The translations under genes were made by a program, and so were the position numbers. The notes beneath the pieces were generated by a model that worked only from the letters and a program-made list of their open reading frames with translations, made no database searches and was not told the DNA's origin. DNA of 46,322 nt from a virus. The stretch spans positions 1-46,322 of IMG/VR virus record IMGVR_UViG_3300035130_000135. One strand, written 5' to 3'. This document shows positions 1 through 6,535 of this stretch, one piece after another (position 1 is the stretch's first letter; each line of letters starts with the position of its first letter).

Positions 1-88
1 AGAGGGGTTGATCTGATGCCATCGTCTGAATTAGGGAAATGGCAAGGGATCCGGGCCTGGATTGAAGAAGTAGGAGAATATCTTGAGC
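1..88. repeat. Terminal direct repeat, left copy
   Basis: The first 88 bases are identical to the last 88 (46235-46322). The repeat lies inside a reading frame that is continuous across the join, so it is best read as the overlap left when a circular (or circularly permuted) genome is assembled as a line. A true short terminal repeat of the virion DNA is the alternative, but such ends rarely fall inside a gene. Confidence 0.95.
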
Positions 89-120
89 TTGATGAAGGCG
101 ATAATACGGACAGGACATAA
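1..120 (+). CDS. 3' part of the junction-spanning coiled-coil protein
   Basis: This is the downstream end of the gene that starts at 46094. Reading through the circular join gives one frame ending at the TAA at 118-120, about 105 residues in total. The C-terminal part visible here is acidic (ends LELDEGDNTDRT). No catalytic motif is seen. The same 88 bases are counted at both ends of the window, so this is one gene, not two. Confidence 0.8.
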   Translation, partial: RGVDLMPSSELGKWQGIRAWIEEVGEYLELDEGDNTDRT

Positions 121-165
121 GGTCTGGAAACCGGGAATGGCAGCAGATTTTAAAAGGGGCAAATT

Positions 166-420
166 ATGAAAGATATGAAAGAACTTGTGTGTAGTTGGGA
201 TTCGGAGTGTGGATGTTCCATACAGCATATTCAACAAGAAATCCGAACAATTCAACAACGACATGGCCTCCGTGCTTATGACGGCTACATCACCACTTTT
301 GAAAACGATCATGGGACCATCTTTATGGTGTTTTCATGGGGATGGATAACCCAGGAAGAGGCGAAAGTCTTTGTGAGCTCTTACTTGTCAAAATATTGTA
401 GTTTCATGAGGAAAGTTTAG
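166..420 (+). CDS. Hypothetical protein, 84 aa
   Basis: Unrecognised small soluble protein. It has a Cys pair near residues 9-17 and ends in a mixed aromatic/basic tail. The ATG follows a GGGG-containing weak ribosome site 7-10 bases upstream; a second in-frame Met (residue 4) is an alternative start. It is the first gene after the circular join and reads in the same direction as all its neighbours. Function not inferred. Confidence 0.6.
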   Translation: MKDMKELVCSWDSECGCSIQHIQQEIRTIQQRHGLRAYDGYITTFENDHGTIFMVFSWGWITQEEAKVFVSSYLSKYCSFMRKV

Positions 421-498
421 TGAGCGTCAACTTGATTTATTTCAGGACGAAATTAAATTTTAATTTATTTTTACTTGATTTTTTGAAGGGGACTTGCT

Positions 499-843
499 AT
501 GCTTAGTATGCATTACATAAAAGCTGTGAGAAAGGCAGCTATAAAACGAATCCAACAACGGGAGAAGGCTATGGACGATAAAGAAGTACATCGCAAAATC
601 ACTGGATTACAAGCAGAACAGGTCGCGCAAAATCAAAAAAATATAGATGGTTACTGCGACTTAAGGAATGTAATTATCTCTTTTAAGCGTGACCGCCCTA
701 ATGACAGAAGTGAGCTTGATCGGGTGTATGCTGTAACTATCACAGAGTTAGAAAAGGCTCTGGGATATTTCTATTATGCGGGACGTGTCAGGGTAGACTT
801 GGATATAGAGGACAAATATTATGAGCGACAACAAGAAGTATGA
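499..843 (+). CDS. Hypothetical protein, 114 aa, helical and basic
   Basis: The start is chosen for the GAAGGGGA ribosome site just upstream. The N-terminal half is rich in Lys, Arg and Gln and is probably helical; the C-terminal half alternates charged and hydrophobic residues. Its last 23 bases overlap the start of the next gene (821), suggesting translational coupling. No family recognised. A 78-base AT-rich gap precedes it. Confidence 0.6.
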   Translation: MLSMHYIKAVRKAAIKRIQQREKAMDDKEVHRKITGLQAEQVAQNQKNIDGYCDLRNVIISFKRDRPNDRSELDRVYAVTITELEKALGYFYYAGRVRVDLDIEDKYYERQQEV

Positions 844-1003
844 TATACATATTGAGTATCCGATTGAAGAAATAGACCGGGAAAACAGCATTGATATTCC
901 GGTTGAAGGGGATTTGCAGGCAGCACAGGACATATGCGATGGGCTCGATGAGATGTTTCCTGACAACCGCCATACAGTCAAGGAACGCACGGAGGATGCA
1001 TGA
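821..1003 (+). CDS. Hypothetical acidic protein, 60 aa
   Basis: Small, strongly acidic protein whose start lies within the end of the preceding gene and whose stop overlaps the next start as ATGA (1000-1003). This chained overlap is the main evidence that it is translated. An alternative frame at 891-1091 is rejected because it breaks the coupling. Function unknown. Confidence 0.6.
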   Translation: MSDNKKYDIHIEYPIEEIDRENSIDIPVEGDLQAAQDICDGLDEMFPDNRHTVKERTEDA

Positions 1004-1131
1004 GCCAGGAAAAGAGATGGGAAACCCTGAAATTCATTCTGAAGGCGATGTTGTATATGGAAACAGATCCCCAGATAACGCGGTTGTATAAGTTTATACT
1101 GGAATACATGGAAAAACTAGAACGCGATTAG
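1000..1131 (+). CDS. Hypothetical protein, 43 aa
   Basis: A short frame starting in the ATGA overlap with the preceding stop, with GGAGG at 991-995 at good spacing. The product is a small amphipathic helical protein with alternating aromatic and Leu/Met residues, and no motif. The overlap and ribosome site support it; size alone would not. Confidence 0.5.
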   Translation: MSQEKRWETLKFILKAMLYMETDPQITRLYKFILEYMEKLERD

Positions 1132-1186
1132 TGTCCGATAAACGACATTATGTTGCCTTGAATTAAAGACCTAATTAGTCCAGAAT

Positions 1187-1600
1187 ATGTTTAAGAAAAA
1201 GAACAACGAGAAACAATATTACCGTGAATACATGAGAGAATATCGTAAAGTCGGAAAAGGAAAGAAGGACTATCAAAGACGAAATGAAAAGATGACTGCT
1301 TATCGAAATGTAATGAAGCTAAGGGCTATTCATTACAAGGGTTCGGTTTGTGCCTTGTGTCAGCAGTCATTTGATCCAGTGTGCTTTGATTTTCATCACA
1401 TAGAGCCAGGAACAAAAGAAATAGCGATTGCATCAATCCTACATAAACCCTGGAAGAAAATTAAACAAGAAATTGATAAATGTATTATAGTATGCTCTAA
1501 CTGCCATAGAATTTTGCATAAAGAAGATGCGTATAGTCATCTATCAAAAGAAGACAATGGATCGATCACCCTTGATGATATACAAATAAGCTTTTGGTAA
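1187..1600 (+). CDS. HNH endonuclease
   Basis: A free-standing HNH nuclease of 137 aa. It has a basic N-terminal tail with a repeated YREYMREYR-like segment, a zinc-binding CxxC at residues 55-58, the first catalytic histidines in FDFHH (residues 67-71), and the closing CSNCH at 103-107 with a further His at 111. In phages such genes are homing endonucleases or packaging-associated nickases. This one is far from the terminase genes and sits alone between gaps with its own weak promoter-like sequence, so a mobile homing-type gene is likelier. Start region has no strong ribosome site. Confidence 0.85.
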   Translation: MFKKKNNEKQYYREYMREYRKVGKGKKDYQRRNEKMTAYRNVMKLRAIHYKGSVCALCQQSFDPVCFDFHHIEPGTKEIAIASILHKPWKKIKQEIDKCIIVCSNCHRILHKEDAYSHLSKEDNGSITLDDIQISFW

Positions 1601-1612
1601 ACTTATGTTAAC

Positions 1613-1640
1613 TTGACTATTTGGAGTAAAATAGTCTAAT
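1613..1640 (+). promoter_or_regulatory. Sigma70-type promoter
   Basis: TTGACT (1613-1618), 16-base spacer, TCTAAT (1635-1640), just upstream of the gene at 1657, whose GAGGTGG ribosome site follows directly. It lies between the HNH gene stop and the next start and would re-initiate transcription after the HNH gene. Confidence 0.6.
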
Positions 1641-1656
1641 TAAAAGAGGTGGTAGT

Positions 1657-1854
1657 ATGGGATCTGGAAATTATCCGGTGAAAAAATGGAATAAAAAAGA
1701 ACGGGAATTGTTAGATCAGGCAATTAAAAATATTGATGAAGTGCTCGTTTCTTTGCCTGCTGACGATAATCAATATGATAATGCTGAACAAGACGGAGCA
1801 TATCGATACCGTCTTGAATTAGCACAAGATCTTATTAATGAATGCATGGAGTGA
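1657..1854 (+). CDS. Hypothetical protein, 65 aa
   Basis: Small soluble, mostly helical protein with a basic N terminus and an acidic C terminus. GAGGTGG lies about 8 bases before the ATG and a promoter at 1613-1640 precedes it, so it may be expressed independently of the HNH gene. No family recognised. Confidence 0.65.
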   Translation: MGSGNYPVKKWNKKERELLDQAIKNIDEVLVSLPADDNQYDNAEQDGAYRYRLELAQDLINECME

Positions 1855-1869
1855 GAATGAAGAAACAAA

Positions 1870-1940
1870 TTGTCTCAATGGATTTGGGAATGGGCTTTTT
1901 GGCGTGGAACGATTGAACGATTGAACGATTCAAGAGACAA
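1870..1940 (+). repeat. Inverted repeat enclosing three tandem 8-mers
   Basis: TTGTCTC (1870-1876) pairs with GAGACAA (1934-1940), which abuts the ribosome site of the gene at 1950. Inside are three exact tandem copies of GAACGATT (1907-1930). The stem could hold the 5' leader of that gene; the tandem copies could be a small protein-binding array or slippage product. Confidence 0.55.
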
Positions 1941-1949
1941 GGAGGACGT

Positions 1950-2393
1950 ATGACACAGGAAACCAAAGAAAAGTTTGTTCAATATGTGCTGTCATATCCA
2001 TCTATCCACTCTATTGGTGGGCAGCAGACGCTTGTTTATAGTGCTGGATTAGATAGGGATCTACAGCATCAAATACAATTTAACACAAATGCGATAACCT
2101 TCGTGACTCTTTTGTATTCTACATTAGCATCCTGGGGAACGATGGCCGATAATCGCAACCCATTTGCAGAAATCATTAAGGCTGTTATGCGTAGTGTAGG
2201 GCCAGACAAGCGAAAACAGGGGCAGTTGCTGCTTGATGAATTAGGAGAATCTCCTCTCTTTGATGCTCCTCCTTTTGAAGTGACAGTTGAGGGATTATCT
2301 CTTGAGCAGAAAATAGATCGGCTTCTTGCTATTCAAGAAATACTAGACATCAAGCTAGATCGGCTTTTTCAGCTTATAAGGGAGGGCATATGA
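1950..2393 (+). CDS. Possible effector-associated (EAD-like) adaptor domain protein
   Basis: A 147-aa protein with an excellent AAGGAGG ribosome site. Residues 1-100 have the layout I associate with effector-associated domains, the small death-fold-like adaptors of conflict systems: a helix ending at YPS, an aromatic/Gly turn, a Leu-Asp motif, a hydrophobic helix with FVTLLYSTLASWG, then a VGPDKRKQGQLLLDEL helix. Residues 105-147 look like a coiled coil. EADs normally tether nuclease, protease or TIR effectors through homotypic contacts. A lone phage copy could act as a decoy. The domain call is by eye and the function is inference. Confidence 0.45.
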   Translation: MTQETKEKFVQYVLSYPSIHSIGGQQTLVYSAGLDRDLQHQIQFNTNAITFVTLLYSTLASWGTMADNRNPFAEIIKAVMRSVGPDKRKQGQLLLDELGESPLFDAPPFEVTVEGLSLEQKIDRLLAIQEILDIKLDRLFQLIREGI

Positions 2394-2764
2394 AGAAGGT
2401 AGGTCGGAAAAAGGGACAGAGCGGAGCGCGAGTAAGGTATAATGGGAGGCGGGCGCGATACGGCCCGATCAGTGGAAGCATTGAGCAGTATAAAGCCCAG
2501 TGGGACTATCTCGACTCCCTGGCTCATATCTCAGGAGCCGGGAGTAAGGCGCTTTTACGAGGGTTGCAACTTCTTATGAATCTTGAGGATCTAGACCAAC
2601 AGATGGAGATCTTATCATTAACACATAAAACCCATGAAATGGTCAGTCAAGTCCTTGATCTCGTAAGGCATGGGATTGTTTTAAATAGTGAGATAGGAGA
2701 GCATGATCTCAACGAGCAGGGACACGATAAGCTCCAGTCCCTAGTATCAAAAGTGTCGGAGTAA
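2390..2764 (+). CDS. Hypothetical basic protein, 124 aa
   Basis: Starts in a 4-base ATGA overlap with the preceding gene. The first 25 residues are very basic and Gly/Arg-rich (GRKKGQSGARVRYNGRRARY), typical of a nucleic-acid-binding tail. The rest is predicted helical, with a Leu-rich stretch near 55-75. The coupling suggests it works with the EAD-like protein, but no family is recognised. Confidence 0.6.
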   Translation: MKKVGRKKGQSGARVRYNGRRARYGPISGSIEQYKAQWDYLDSLAHISGAGSKALLRGLQLLMNLEDLDQQMEILSLTHKTHEMVSQVLDLVRHGIVLNSEIGEHDLNEQGHDKLQSLVSKVSE

Positions 2765-2767
2765 ATT

Positions 2768-3013
2768 ATGAATGAAATAGAGAAAGAACTTTTTCAAAAA
2801 TTTCAAGAGATTGCAAAAACTGATCCGGTTGCTCAATCGGCGCTTTCTCAATTCATGGCGGGGTACGGCACATTACAAGAAATGTTCTTGCAGGTTTTGC
2901 TGATTTTCTACGAACAGAAACAACGATCTATAGCCATGATAGAAGGATATATAGAAAAGTATGCAACTCCTGAACCAATCAAAAAAGACCATGAAACAGC
3001 TAACTGCATATGA
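2768..3013 (+). CDS. Hypothetical protein, 81 aa
   Basis: Small helical protein with an aromatic/hydrophobic central segment (FLQVLLIFY) that is too short and polar-flanked to be a clear membrane span. It is 3 bases beyond the previous stop and overlaps the next gene by 23 bases, so it belongs to the same operon. Function unknown. Confidence 0.6.
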   Translation: MNEIEKELFQKFQEIAKTDPVAQSALSQFMAGYGTLQEMFLQVLLIFYEQKQRSIAMIEGYIEKYATPEPIKKDHETANCI

Positions 3014-3200
3014 AGCTTTCATAAGGCTCAATAGCCTCTATGTACGCTTCCTCACAAAACCTCGGAAACGAGGGCGCATCATTCAGGAAATTGAGGAGAT
3101 GACACGGATCATCTGTGAGGATGATAAGGTCTTACCCGGCCTCAAACAGCGGGCTAAAAATATGCTGAAATACTATCAGAATATGATGGAGAATGTATGA
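2991..3200 (+). CDS. Hypothetical protein, 69 aa, basic helical
   Basis: Start chosen at 2991 (MKQLTAYEAF) rather than the in-frame ATG at 2961, which would deepen the overlap with the previous gene. It has a basic patch (TKPRKRGR) in the middle and helical flanks. Its TGA overlaps the ATG of the first microprotein of the membrane cluster (3197), linking the two groups. Confidence 0.6.
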   Translation: MKQLTAYEAFIRLNSLYVRFLTKPRKRGRIIQEIEEMTRIICEDDKVLPGLKQRAKNMLKYYQNMMENV

Positions 3201-3292
3201 GTTTGATGATCGGCTATATTATTAAGATTATATTTTTGATTGTGTGGGCCTGGCTCATGCTTGTTTTTATGCGGTCAACAGGAAGAATATAG
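3197..3292 (+). CDS. Membrane microprotein 1, 31 aa
   Basis: ATG overlaps the previous TGA (ATGA). The product is one hydrophobic helix of about 20 residues (IIKIIFLIVWAWLMLVF) flanked by a short N terminus and a basic C-terminal tail (MRSTGRI), so the N terminus probably faces outwards. It is the first of a run of single-span proteins upstream of the FtsK/HerA-like ATPase. Confidence 0.55.
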   Translation: MSLMIGYIIKIIFLIVWAWLMLVFMRSTGRI

Positions 3293-3301
3293 GAGAAGTG
3301 A

Positions 3302-3529
3302 ATGATGACAGATTTTGAACGATTACGATCTACGTTTGCTACGCTGGGAATTCCTATTATTATCGACGATTACAAATTTCGGCATTACGATACAATTGAA
3401 CTCGATATTATGGGATACCCTAATATATTTAGGATAAGTGAGAAGGGATTAACCTATACGGTTGAGGTGAGGTTTCATTTTCATCGGGCAACGAAAGCAT
3501 TTAGCCATGTGGGTCTGGTGGGGGACTAA
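3302..3529 (+). CDS. Hypothetical protein, 75 aa
   Basis: AGGAGAAG precedes a double ATG (3302 and 3305); either could start translation. The predicted product is soluble and beta-rich with alternating hydrophobic residues (IELDIMGYPNIFRI). No family recognised. It lies inside the membrane microprotein cluster. Confidence 0.65.
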   Translation: MMTDFERLRSTFATLGIPIIIDDYKFRHYDTIELDIMGYPNIFRISEKGLTYTVEVRFHFHRATKAFSHVGLVGD

Positions 3530-3532
3530 GCA

Positions 3533-3715
3533 ATGCAACTGGAAAAAATAGAGGCAATAAAAGGGGCTCTTGTAAAGGCATTTCAAGACGCTTACTTTTT
3601 TTCAGTGGGATCTCAATACGGGATGTTCGGCATGTCGAAACCAATAAGTTTCCATGAAGCCTATAGACTAACGCTAAAGGTAGAAATGGAAAAGCTTAAA
3701 GAAAATGTTACTTGA
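3533..3715 (+). CDS. Hypothetical protein, 60 aa
   Basis: Small soluble protein, aromatic-rich in the middle, with helical ends. It starts 3 bases after the previous stop and overlaps the next microprotein by 11 bases. No family recognised; operon position is the main evidence. Confidence 0.55.
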   Translation: MQLEKIEAIKGALVKAFQDAYFFSVGSQYGMFGMSKPISFHEAYRLTLKVEMEKLKENVT

Positions 3716-3800
3716 GTGGATAAAATATATTGTCGTGATTATCGTGATTATTGGAGCGTGTTTGCTCTGCTTTAAAGCTGGTCAATACTGGCCGAGATAA
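3705..3800 (+). CDS. Membrane microprotein 2, 31 aa
   Basis: One membrane span (IVVIIVIIGACLLCF) with a short acidic/basic N terminus and a C-terminal KAGQYWPR. It overlaps the preceding gene and has the same length and design as microprotein 1, though the sequences are not obviously related. Membrane placement is clear from composition; role inferred only from the cluster. Confidence 0.55.
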   Translation: MLLEWIKYIVVIIVIIGACLLCFKAGQYWPR

Positions 3801-3815
3801 AGAAGGTAATGTGCT

Positions 3816-3962
3816 ATGGGATTCGTATTTGACTGGTCAGTTGACTGGTCTTATGTTTGGTTTTTCTTTATGTGCATTCTGAAATTTTTGGTATGTCTTG
3901 GTGTTGCAGCAGTTCTTTTAAGCGTTGTGATTGCTGCAATCGCCAGGGAGGGAGGACTTTAA
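3816..3962 (+). CDS. Membrane microprotein 3, 48 aa
   Basis: The N terminus has two tandem DWS motifs (FDWSVDWSY), followed by a long hydrophobic stretch of about 30 residues and a short AREGGL tail. GAAGGT precedes the ATG. It is the size of a filamentous-phage major coat protein and of small holin-type proteins; I cannot decide which, if either. Confidence 0.55.
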   Translation: MGFVFDWSVDWSYVWFFFMCILKFLVCLGVAAVLLSVVIAAIAREGGL

Positions 3963-3964
3963 GC

Positions 3965-4138
3965 GTGAAAACTCTAATACTCTCTCTATTCGTAATATTC
4001 ATAGTCACGGGATGCGGTTCTCATCTCCAGGTCGAGACAGACCTATCTGATGAGGGGACGCGATGTATTTCCATAGATGCCGTGACAACGGATGTCACGG
4101 CGACCTCAGAAGATTTTGGTCTGGTTGTCAATTGGTGA
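3965..4138 (+). CDS. Small lipoprotein, 57 aa
   Basis: GTG start (3965) preceded by GGAGGGAGGA. The N terminus is a typical lipoprotein signal: MK, a hydrophobic helix, then the lipobox VTGC at residues 14-17, so the mature protein of about 41 residues would be lipid-anchored at Cys17. A longer frame from 3857 is rejected because it lacks a ribosome site and overlaps microprotein 3. Small lipoproteins in such positions act as outer-membrane spanins (Rz1-like) or secretion/exclusion lipoproteins; context here favours an envelope complex with the ATPase. Confidence 0.75.
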   Translation: MKTLILSLFVIFIVTGCGSHLQVETDLSDEGTRCISIDAVTTDVTATSEDFGLVVNW

Positions 4139-4142
4139 AGGC

Positions 4143-4253
4143 ATGAATGAAAGCATAATGAGTTTTTTTATGGATGTCGCAACATGGGTAAGCGTCATAG
4201 TCTTTGTGTGTCTGCTTGCCCTCTGTTTGTATGGAGCGAAGGTACTAAGATGA
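4143..4253 (+). CDS. Membrane microprotein 4, 36 aa
   Basis: Single membrane span (VSVIVFVCLLALCLYGA) with a basic C-terminal tail (KVLR) and an N terminus containing FFMD. It starts 4 bases after the lipoprotein stop, and its TGA overlaps the next ATG. Same design as the neighbouring microproteins. Confidence 0.55.
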   Translation: MNESIMSFFMDVATWVSVIVFVCLLALCLYGAKVLR

Positions 4254-4357
4254 CACCGTATGGATTAGGCTATTATTTTTCAATGGGAGTAGCAATAGGA
4301 GTTGGTATTGTGTTTGTTCTTCTTATTATTGGATACTTGTTTTTGAGAGGCAAATGA
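4250..4357 (+). CDS. Membrane microprotein 5, 35 aa
   Basis: Starts in the ATGA of the preceding stop and ends in the ATGA of the ATPase start (4354-4357), so three genes are chained by 4-base overlaps. The product is one span (GVGIVFVLLIIGYLFL) with RGK at the C terminus. The direct coupling to the ATPase is the best evidence that these microproteins belong to its complex. Confidence 0.6.
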   Translation: MTPYGLGYYFSMGVAIGVGIVFVLLIIGYLFLRGK

Positions 4358-5859
4358 AAGAGGCATCACTTCGTTATGCTGTAGTTATGTGTTTTTTGCT
4401 TGTGTGCTTGGCGCTAATTGGAATTCAACTTTTTGATGCTATTCAGACAGGCCATAAGCTTAAAGAGGCTAAAGAAACCCAACAAATCAAAGATATTTTT
4501 TTTTGGGGTCGCTTTTGGCAGGTTGCCGCCATTGTCGGAGGCTCATTGGTTGTCTTCGCCTGTGCTGTGCTTGTTGTTGTCTGGTCATGGGGGTATCTAG
4601 TTCAAAAATTGACTCATCATGCCAGAGTAGGGAATTCAGATATTCCCATCCATCACAAGGATCTTCGTAGCATGTCTCCTATGATAGGAGGGTTGGTATC
4701 CGTTAAAGGAATTGCAGCGCAGAGTAAGACCGAAGCCTTTCACATCTATGCTCAGGCTGCTAAAGATTTTCTGGCCCTCGCAAAAAAAAACACTTCTGGC
4801 CAGATTCAACCCTCTATCCAGCAAGCGTTACCCGCTGCTGTACCAGTCCGTACCCCTACCTTCTCAGAGCTGATTGAGGATGGGAAGATCGGCCCTGGGA
4901 AGCCCCTAATCTTCGGATATACGCAAGAAGGCTATCCACATAAAGGAACCTGGGAGGATCTCTTCTCGGCGGCGATGGCGGGTCAATCCGGGAGTGGAAA
5001 AACCTACTCAGAACGCTACATTATCGCCTCCTCTTTGCTCTCTGGGGAGGTTGAGCGCTTCATCATCCTGGATTATGCCTATCCTCACCCAAAAAGTCTG
5101 TTGTCGAAACTGGGCAAGCTCAAAGACTCCCCTCGAATTATCGCCTTTGATCCGGAAAGAATGTTTGATAAAGGCAATATTACCGCATTTTTACGGCGAC
5201 ATGTCGAGCGCGAGCTTGACCACAGGATCCATCACACAAATAATCACAAGCCAGTAGTGCTCGTGACGGATGAAACGCTCCAACTATGCAAGCTCTGCCC
5301 CTATCTCACAGACCTCATTTTTCGGGTAGGGACCGAAGGCCGGAAAACTAATTTTTATGGGCTATTTTCTGCTCACAATTGGAAAGGGGGGCTTGTCGGA
5401 GGAACTGAGGTCAGGGATAGTCTCACCTCATACCTAGTGCATAATATGCGGAGGGGGGCCGCGAGAACCTTCTTACAAGATGCGGATCTAGCAAAGAGGG
5501 TCGTTAACCTGCCTCCAGGTCAAGCCCTGTTCTCCCCGACACGAGGGGGTGCAGAGATTCTCACGATTCCTAAAACCTCAGATCTCGACATGGAATATGT
5601 CTTCTCATACTTAGGGAGTGAGGAAAGGCCGGGGACTCAGACACAAGCAGTGCTATCACCTGAGCACATCTTGCAACTCCTACAAGAGTCATGTGAGGCT
5701 AGGGGATCTAGCATGAGCAAAAATCAATGGCAAGCACAAACCGCAAAAGCCCTAAAGGTGTCACCATCACTTATCAAAAATATTATGCTAGGTCATGCGG
5801 ATTTGACAGAAGAAATGTGTGTCAAAATAGCTGGTTATTTTCAAGTTGAAAACCTCTAA
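4354..5859 (+). CDS. Membrane-anchored FtsK/HerA-type DNA-pump ATPase
   Basis: A 501-aa P-loop ATPase. Two membrane spans (about residues 8-27 and 57-83) anchor it. A linker leads to the ATPase core: Walker A GQSGSGKT at 210-217 and a Walker B-like VVLVTDE at 301-307, with an arginine-rich segment after it (MRRGAARTFL). The last 50 residues form a helix-turn-helix-like domain. This layout (membrane anchor, RecA-like motor, C-terminal DNA-recognition domain) is that of FtsK/SpoIIIE, HerA and conjugative coupling proteins, which move DNA through or towards a membrane. It is not the phage terminase, which is present separately at 11298. No relaxase is recognised nearby. Likely partner of the preceding microproteins. 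Confidence 0.8.
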   Translation: MKEASLRYAVVMCFLLVCLALIGIQLFDAIQTGHKLKEAKETQQIKDIFFWGRFWQVAAIVGGSLVVFACAVLVVVWSWGYLVQKLTHHARVGNSDIPIHHKDLRSMSPMIGGLVSVKGIAAQSKTEAFHIYAQAAKDFLALAKKNTSGQIQPSIQQALPAAVPVRTPTFSELIEDGKIGPGKPLIFGYTQEGYPHKGTWEDLFSAAMAGQSGSGKTYSERYIIASSLLSGEVERFIILDYAYPHPKSLLSKLGKLKDSPRIIAFDPERMFDKGNITAFLRRHVERELDHRIHHTNNHKPVVLVTDETLQLCKLCPYLTDLIFRVGTEGRKTNFYGLFSAHNWKGGLVGGTEVRDSLTSYLVHNMRRGAARTFLQDADLAKRVVNLPPGQALFSPTRGGAEILTIPKTSDLDMEYVFSYLGSEERPGTQTQAVLSPEHILQLLQESCEARGSSMSKNQWQAQTAKALKVSPSLIKNIMLGHADLTEEMCVKIAGYFQVENL

Positions 5860-5886
5860 CCAGTCGTGTTTATAGGGATTTCAAGT

Positions 5887-5933
5887 TTAACCGGTTAAGC
5901 GATTTAACCACTCAATTAACCGAATAATTAACC
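5887..5933 (+). promoter_or_regulatory. TTAACC repeat array (operator-like)
   Basis: TTAACC occurs at 5887, 5904, 5916 and 5928, the last three exactly 12 bases apart, and GGTTAA at 5893 makes an inverted pair with the first. The array sits between the ATPase stop and the ribosome site of the next gene, so a protein bound here could block transcription or translation start. No promoter hexamers are clear. Confidence 0.5.
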
Positions 5934-5945
5934 AGGAGGTGATCC
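5934..5945 (+). promoter_or_regulatory. Full-length ribosome binding site
   Basis: AGGAGGTGATCC is complementary to the entire 12-base tail of bacterial 16S rRNA (GGATCACCTCCT), far more than usual. It ends next to a TTG start at 5946; it decides that start and offsets the weak initiation codon. Confidence 0.8.
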
Positions 5946-6218
5946 TTGAAAACGGAAAATAAAAAGACTTGTAAAGAAATATGGAAAGGGGTTTGGCAAG
6001 AGTTTGTGTTGTTGGTTGGTGAATGGTGGCATAAGGCCCCGTATCGTGGAAGATGCCCAGTGTGTGATAAGCGGGTGTATCACTGGTTCCCCTGGTGGAC
6101 CAAAAATCCCTTGAAATATCAAGATGCCCTTCCTCTCCATAATACGTGCGCATCTGTATATTTTTTTGATCTAAGATCGAATGTAAGCATCAAAAACTGG
6201 CCAGAAATGAGGGGCTGA
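5946..6218 (+). CDS. Small zinc-ribbon-like protein, 90 aa
   Basis: TTG start set by the perfect ribosome site directly upstream. The protein is rich in Trp and Lys and carries CPVC (about residues 37-40), then His residues and a later Cys (HNTCA), a plausible treble-clef or zinc-ribbon fold. Such small phage proteins often bind nucleic acid or host enzymes. Family not recognised. Confidence 0.7.
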   Translation: MKTENKKTCKEIWKGVWQEFVLLVGEWWHKAPYRGRCPVCDKRVYHWFPWWTKNPLKYQDALPLHNTCASVYFFDLRSNVSIKNWPEMRG

Positions 6219-6221
6219 CAT

Positions 6222-6331
6222 AAAGTGTCACTTTTATGCAAGCGCGTGCATAGCTTGAAACGCTTGCTATGAAGGCTGGCCCGGATACGCTACAAAAAGT
6301 GTCACTGGGCATGACAGAAAGTGTCACTTTT
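6222..6331 (+). promoter_or_regulatory. Three AAAGTGTCACT operator-like boxes
   Basis: AAAGTGTCACTTTT occurs at 6222-6235 and 6318-6331, and a shorter copy AAAGTGTCACT at 6296-6306. Each is a near-palindrome (AAAGTG/CACTTT around one base). They lie in the 317-base gene-free region 6219-6535, ahead of the cassette array, and look like binding sites for a phage repressor or activator. Confidence 0.6.
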
Positions 6332-6355
6332 CCCCCTCTCATACAGGACTTTTCT

Positions 6356-6397
6356 TGTCAACGCTGTTGACACTTCTCCTCTCCTCAAAAATATTTT
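6356..6397 (+). promoter_or_regulatory. Promoter with overlapping inverted repeat
   Basis: TGTCAAC (6356-6362) and GTTGACA (6366-6372) form a 7-base inverted repeat around 3 bases. Its right arm contains TTGACA (6367-6372), a perfect -35 box; TATTTT at 6392-6397 is a possible -10 with a long 19-base spacer. A protein on the palindrome would cover the -35. The rest of the region to 6470 is A/T-rich with runs of A, and holds no gene. Confidence 0.5.
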
Positions 6398-6476
6398 CGC
6401 CTGACTTCCCCATGATAGCAGGCATCCTCAAAAAAAATTAAAAAAAATTTGAAAAAACCCCCATCTTGGCATGAGC

Positions 6477-6507
6477 TATGCATTATATATAGGGTGAGTG
6501 GCAATGA
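6477..6507 (+). repeat. 31-base direct repeat, left copy
   Basis: Identical to 6931-6961, which covers the last codons of the gene at 6536 and the start of its downstream spacer. The left copy therefore looks like the tail of a lost upstream gene copy, left after recombination between tandem duplicates. Confidence 0.7.
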
Positions 6508-6535
6508 TAATAACAACAACAAGGAGAAAAAAATC

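Noticed and set aside
4046-4060. Second hammerhead core (CTGATGAG)
   Set aside because: No GAAA with matching stems lies nearby and the match is inside the lipoprotein gene.
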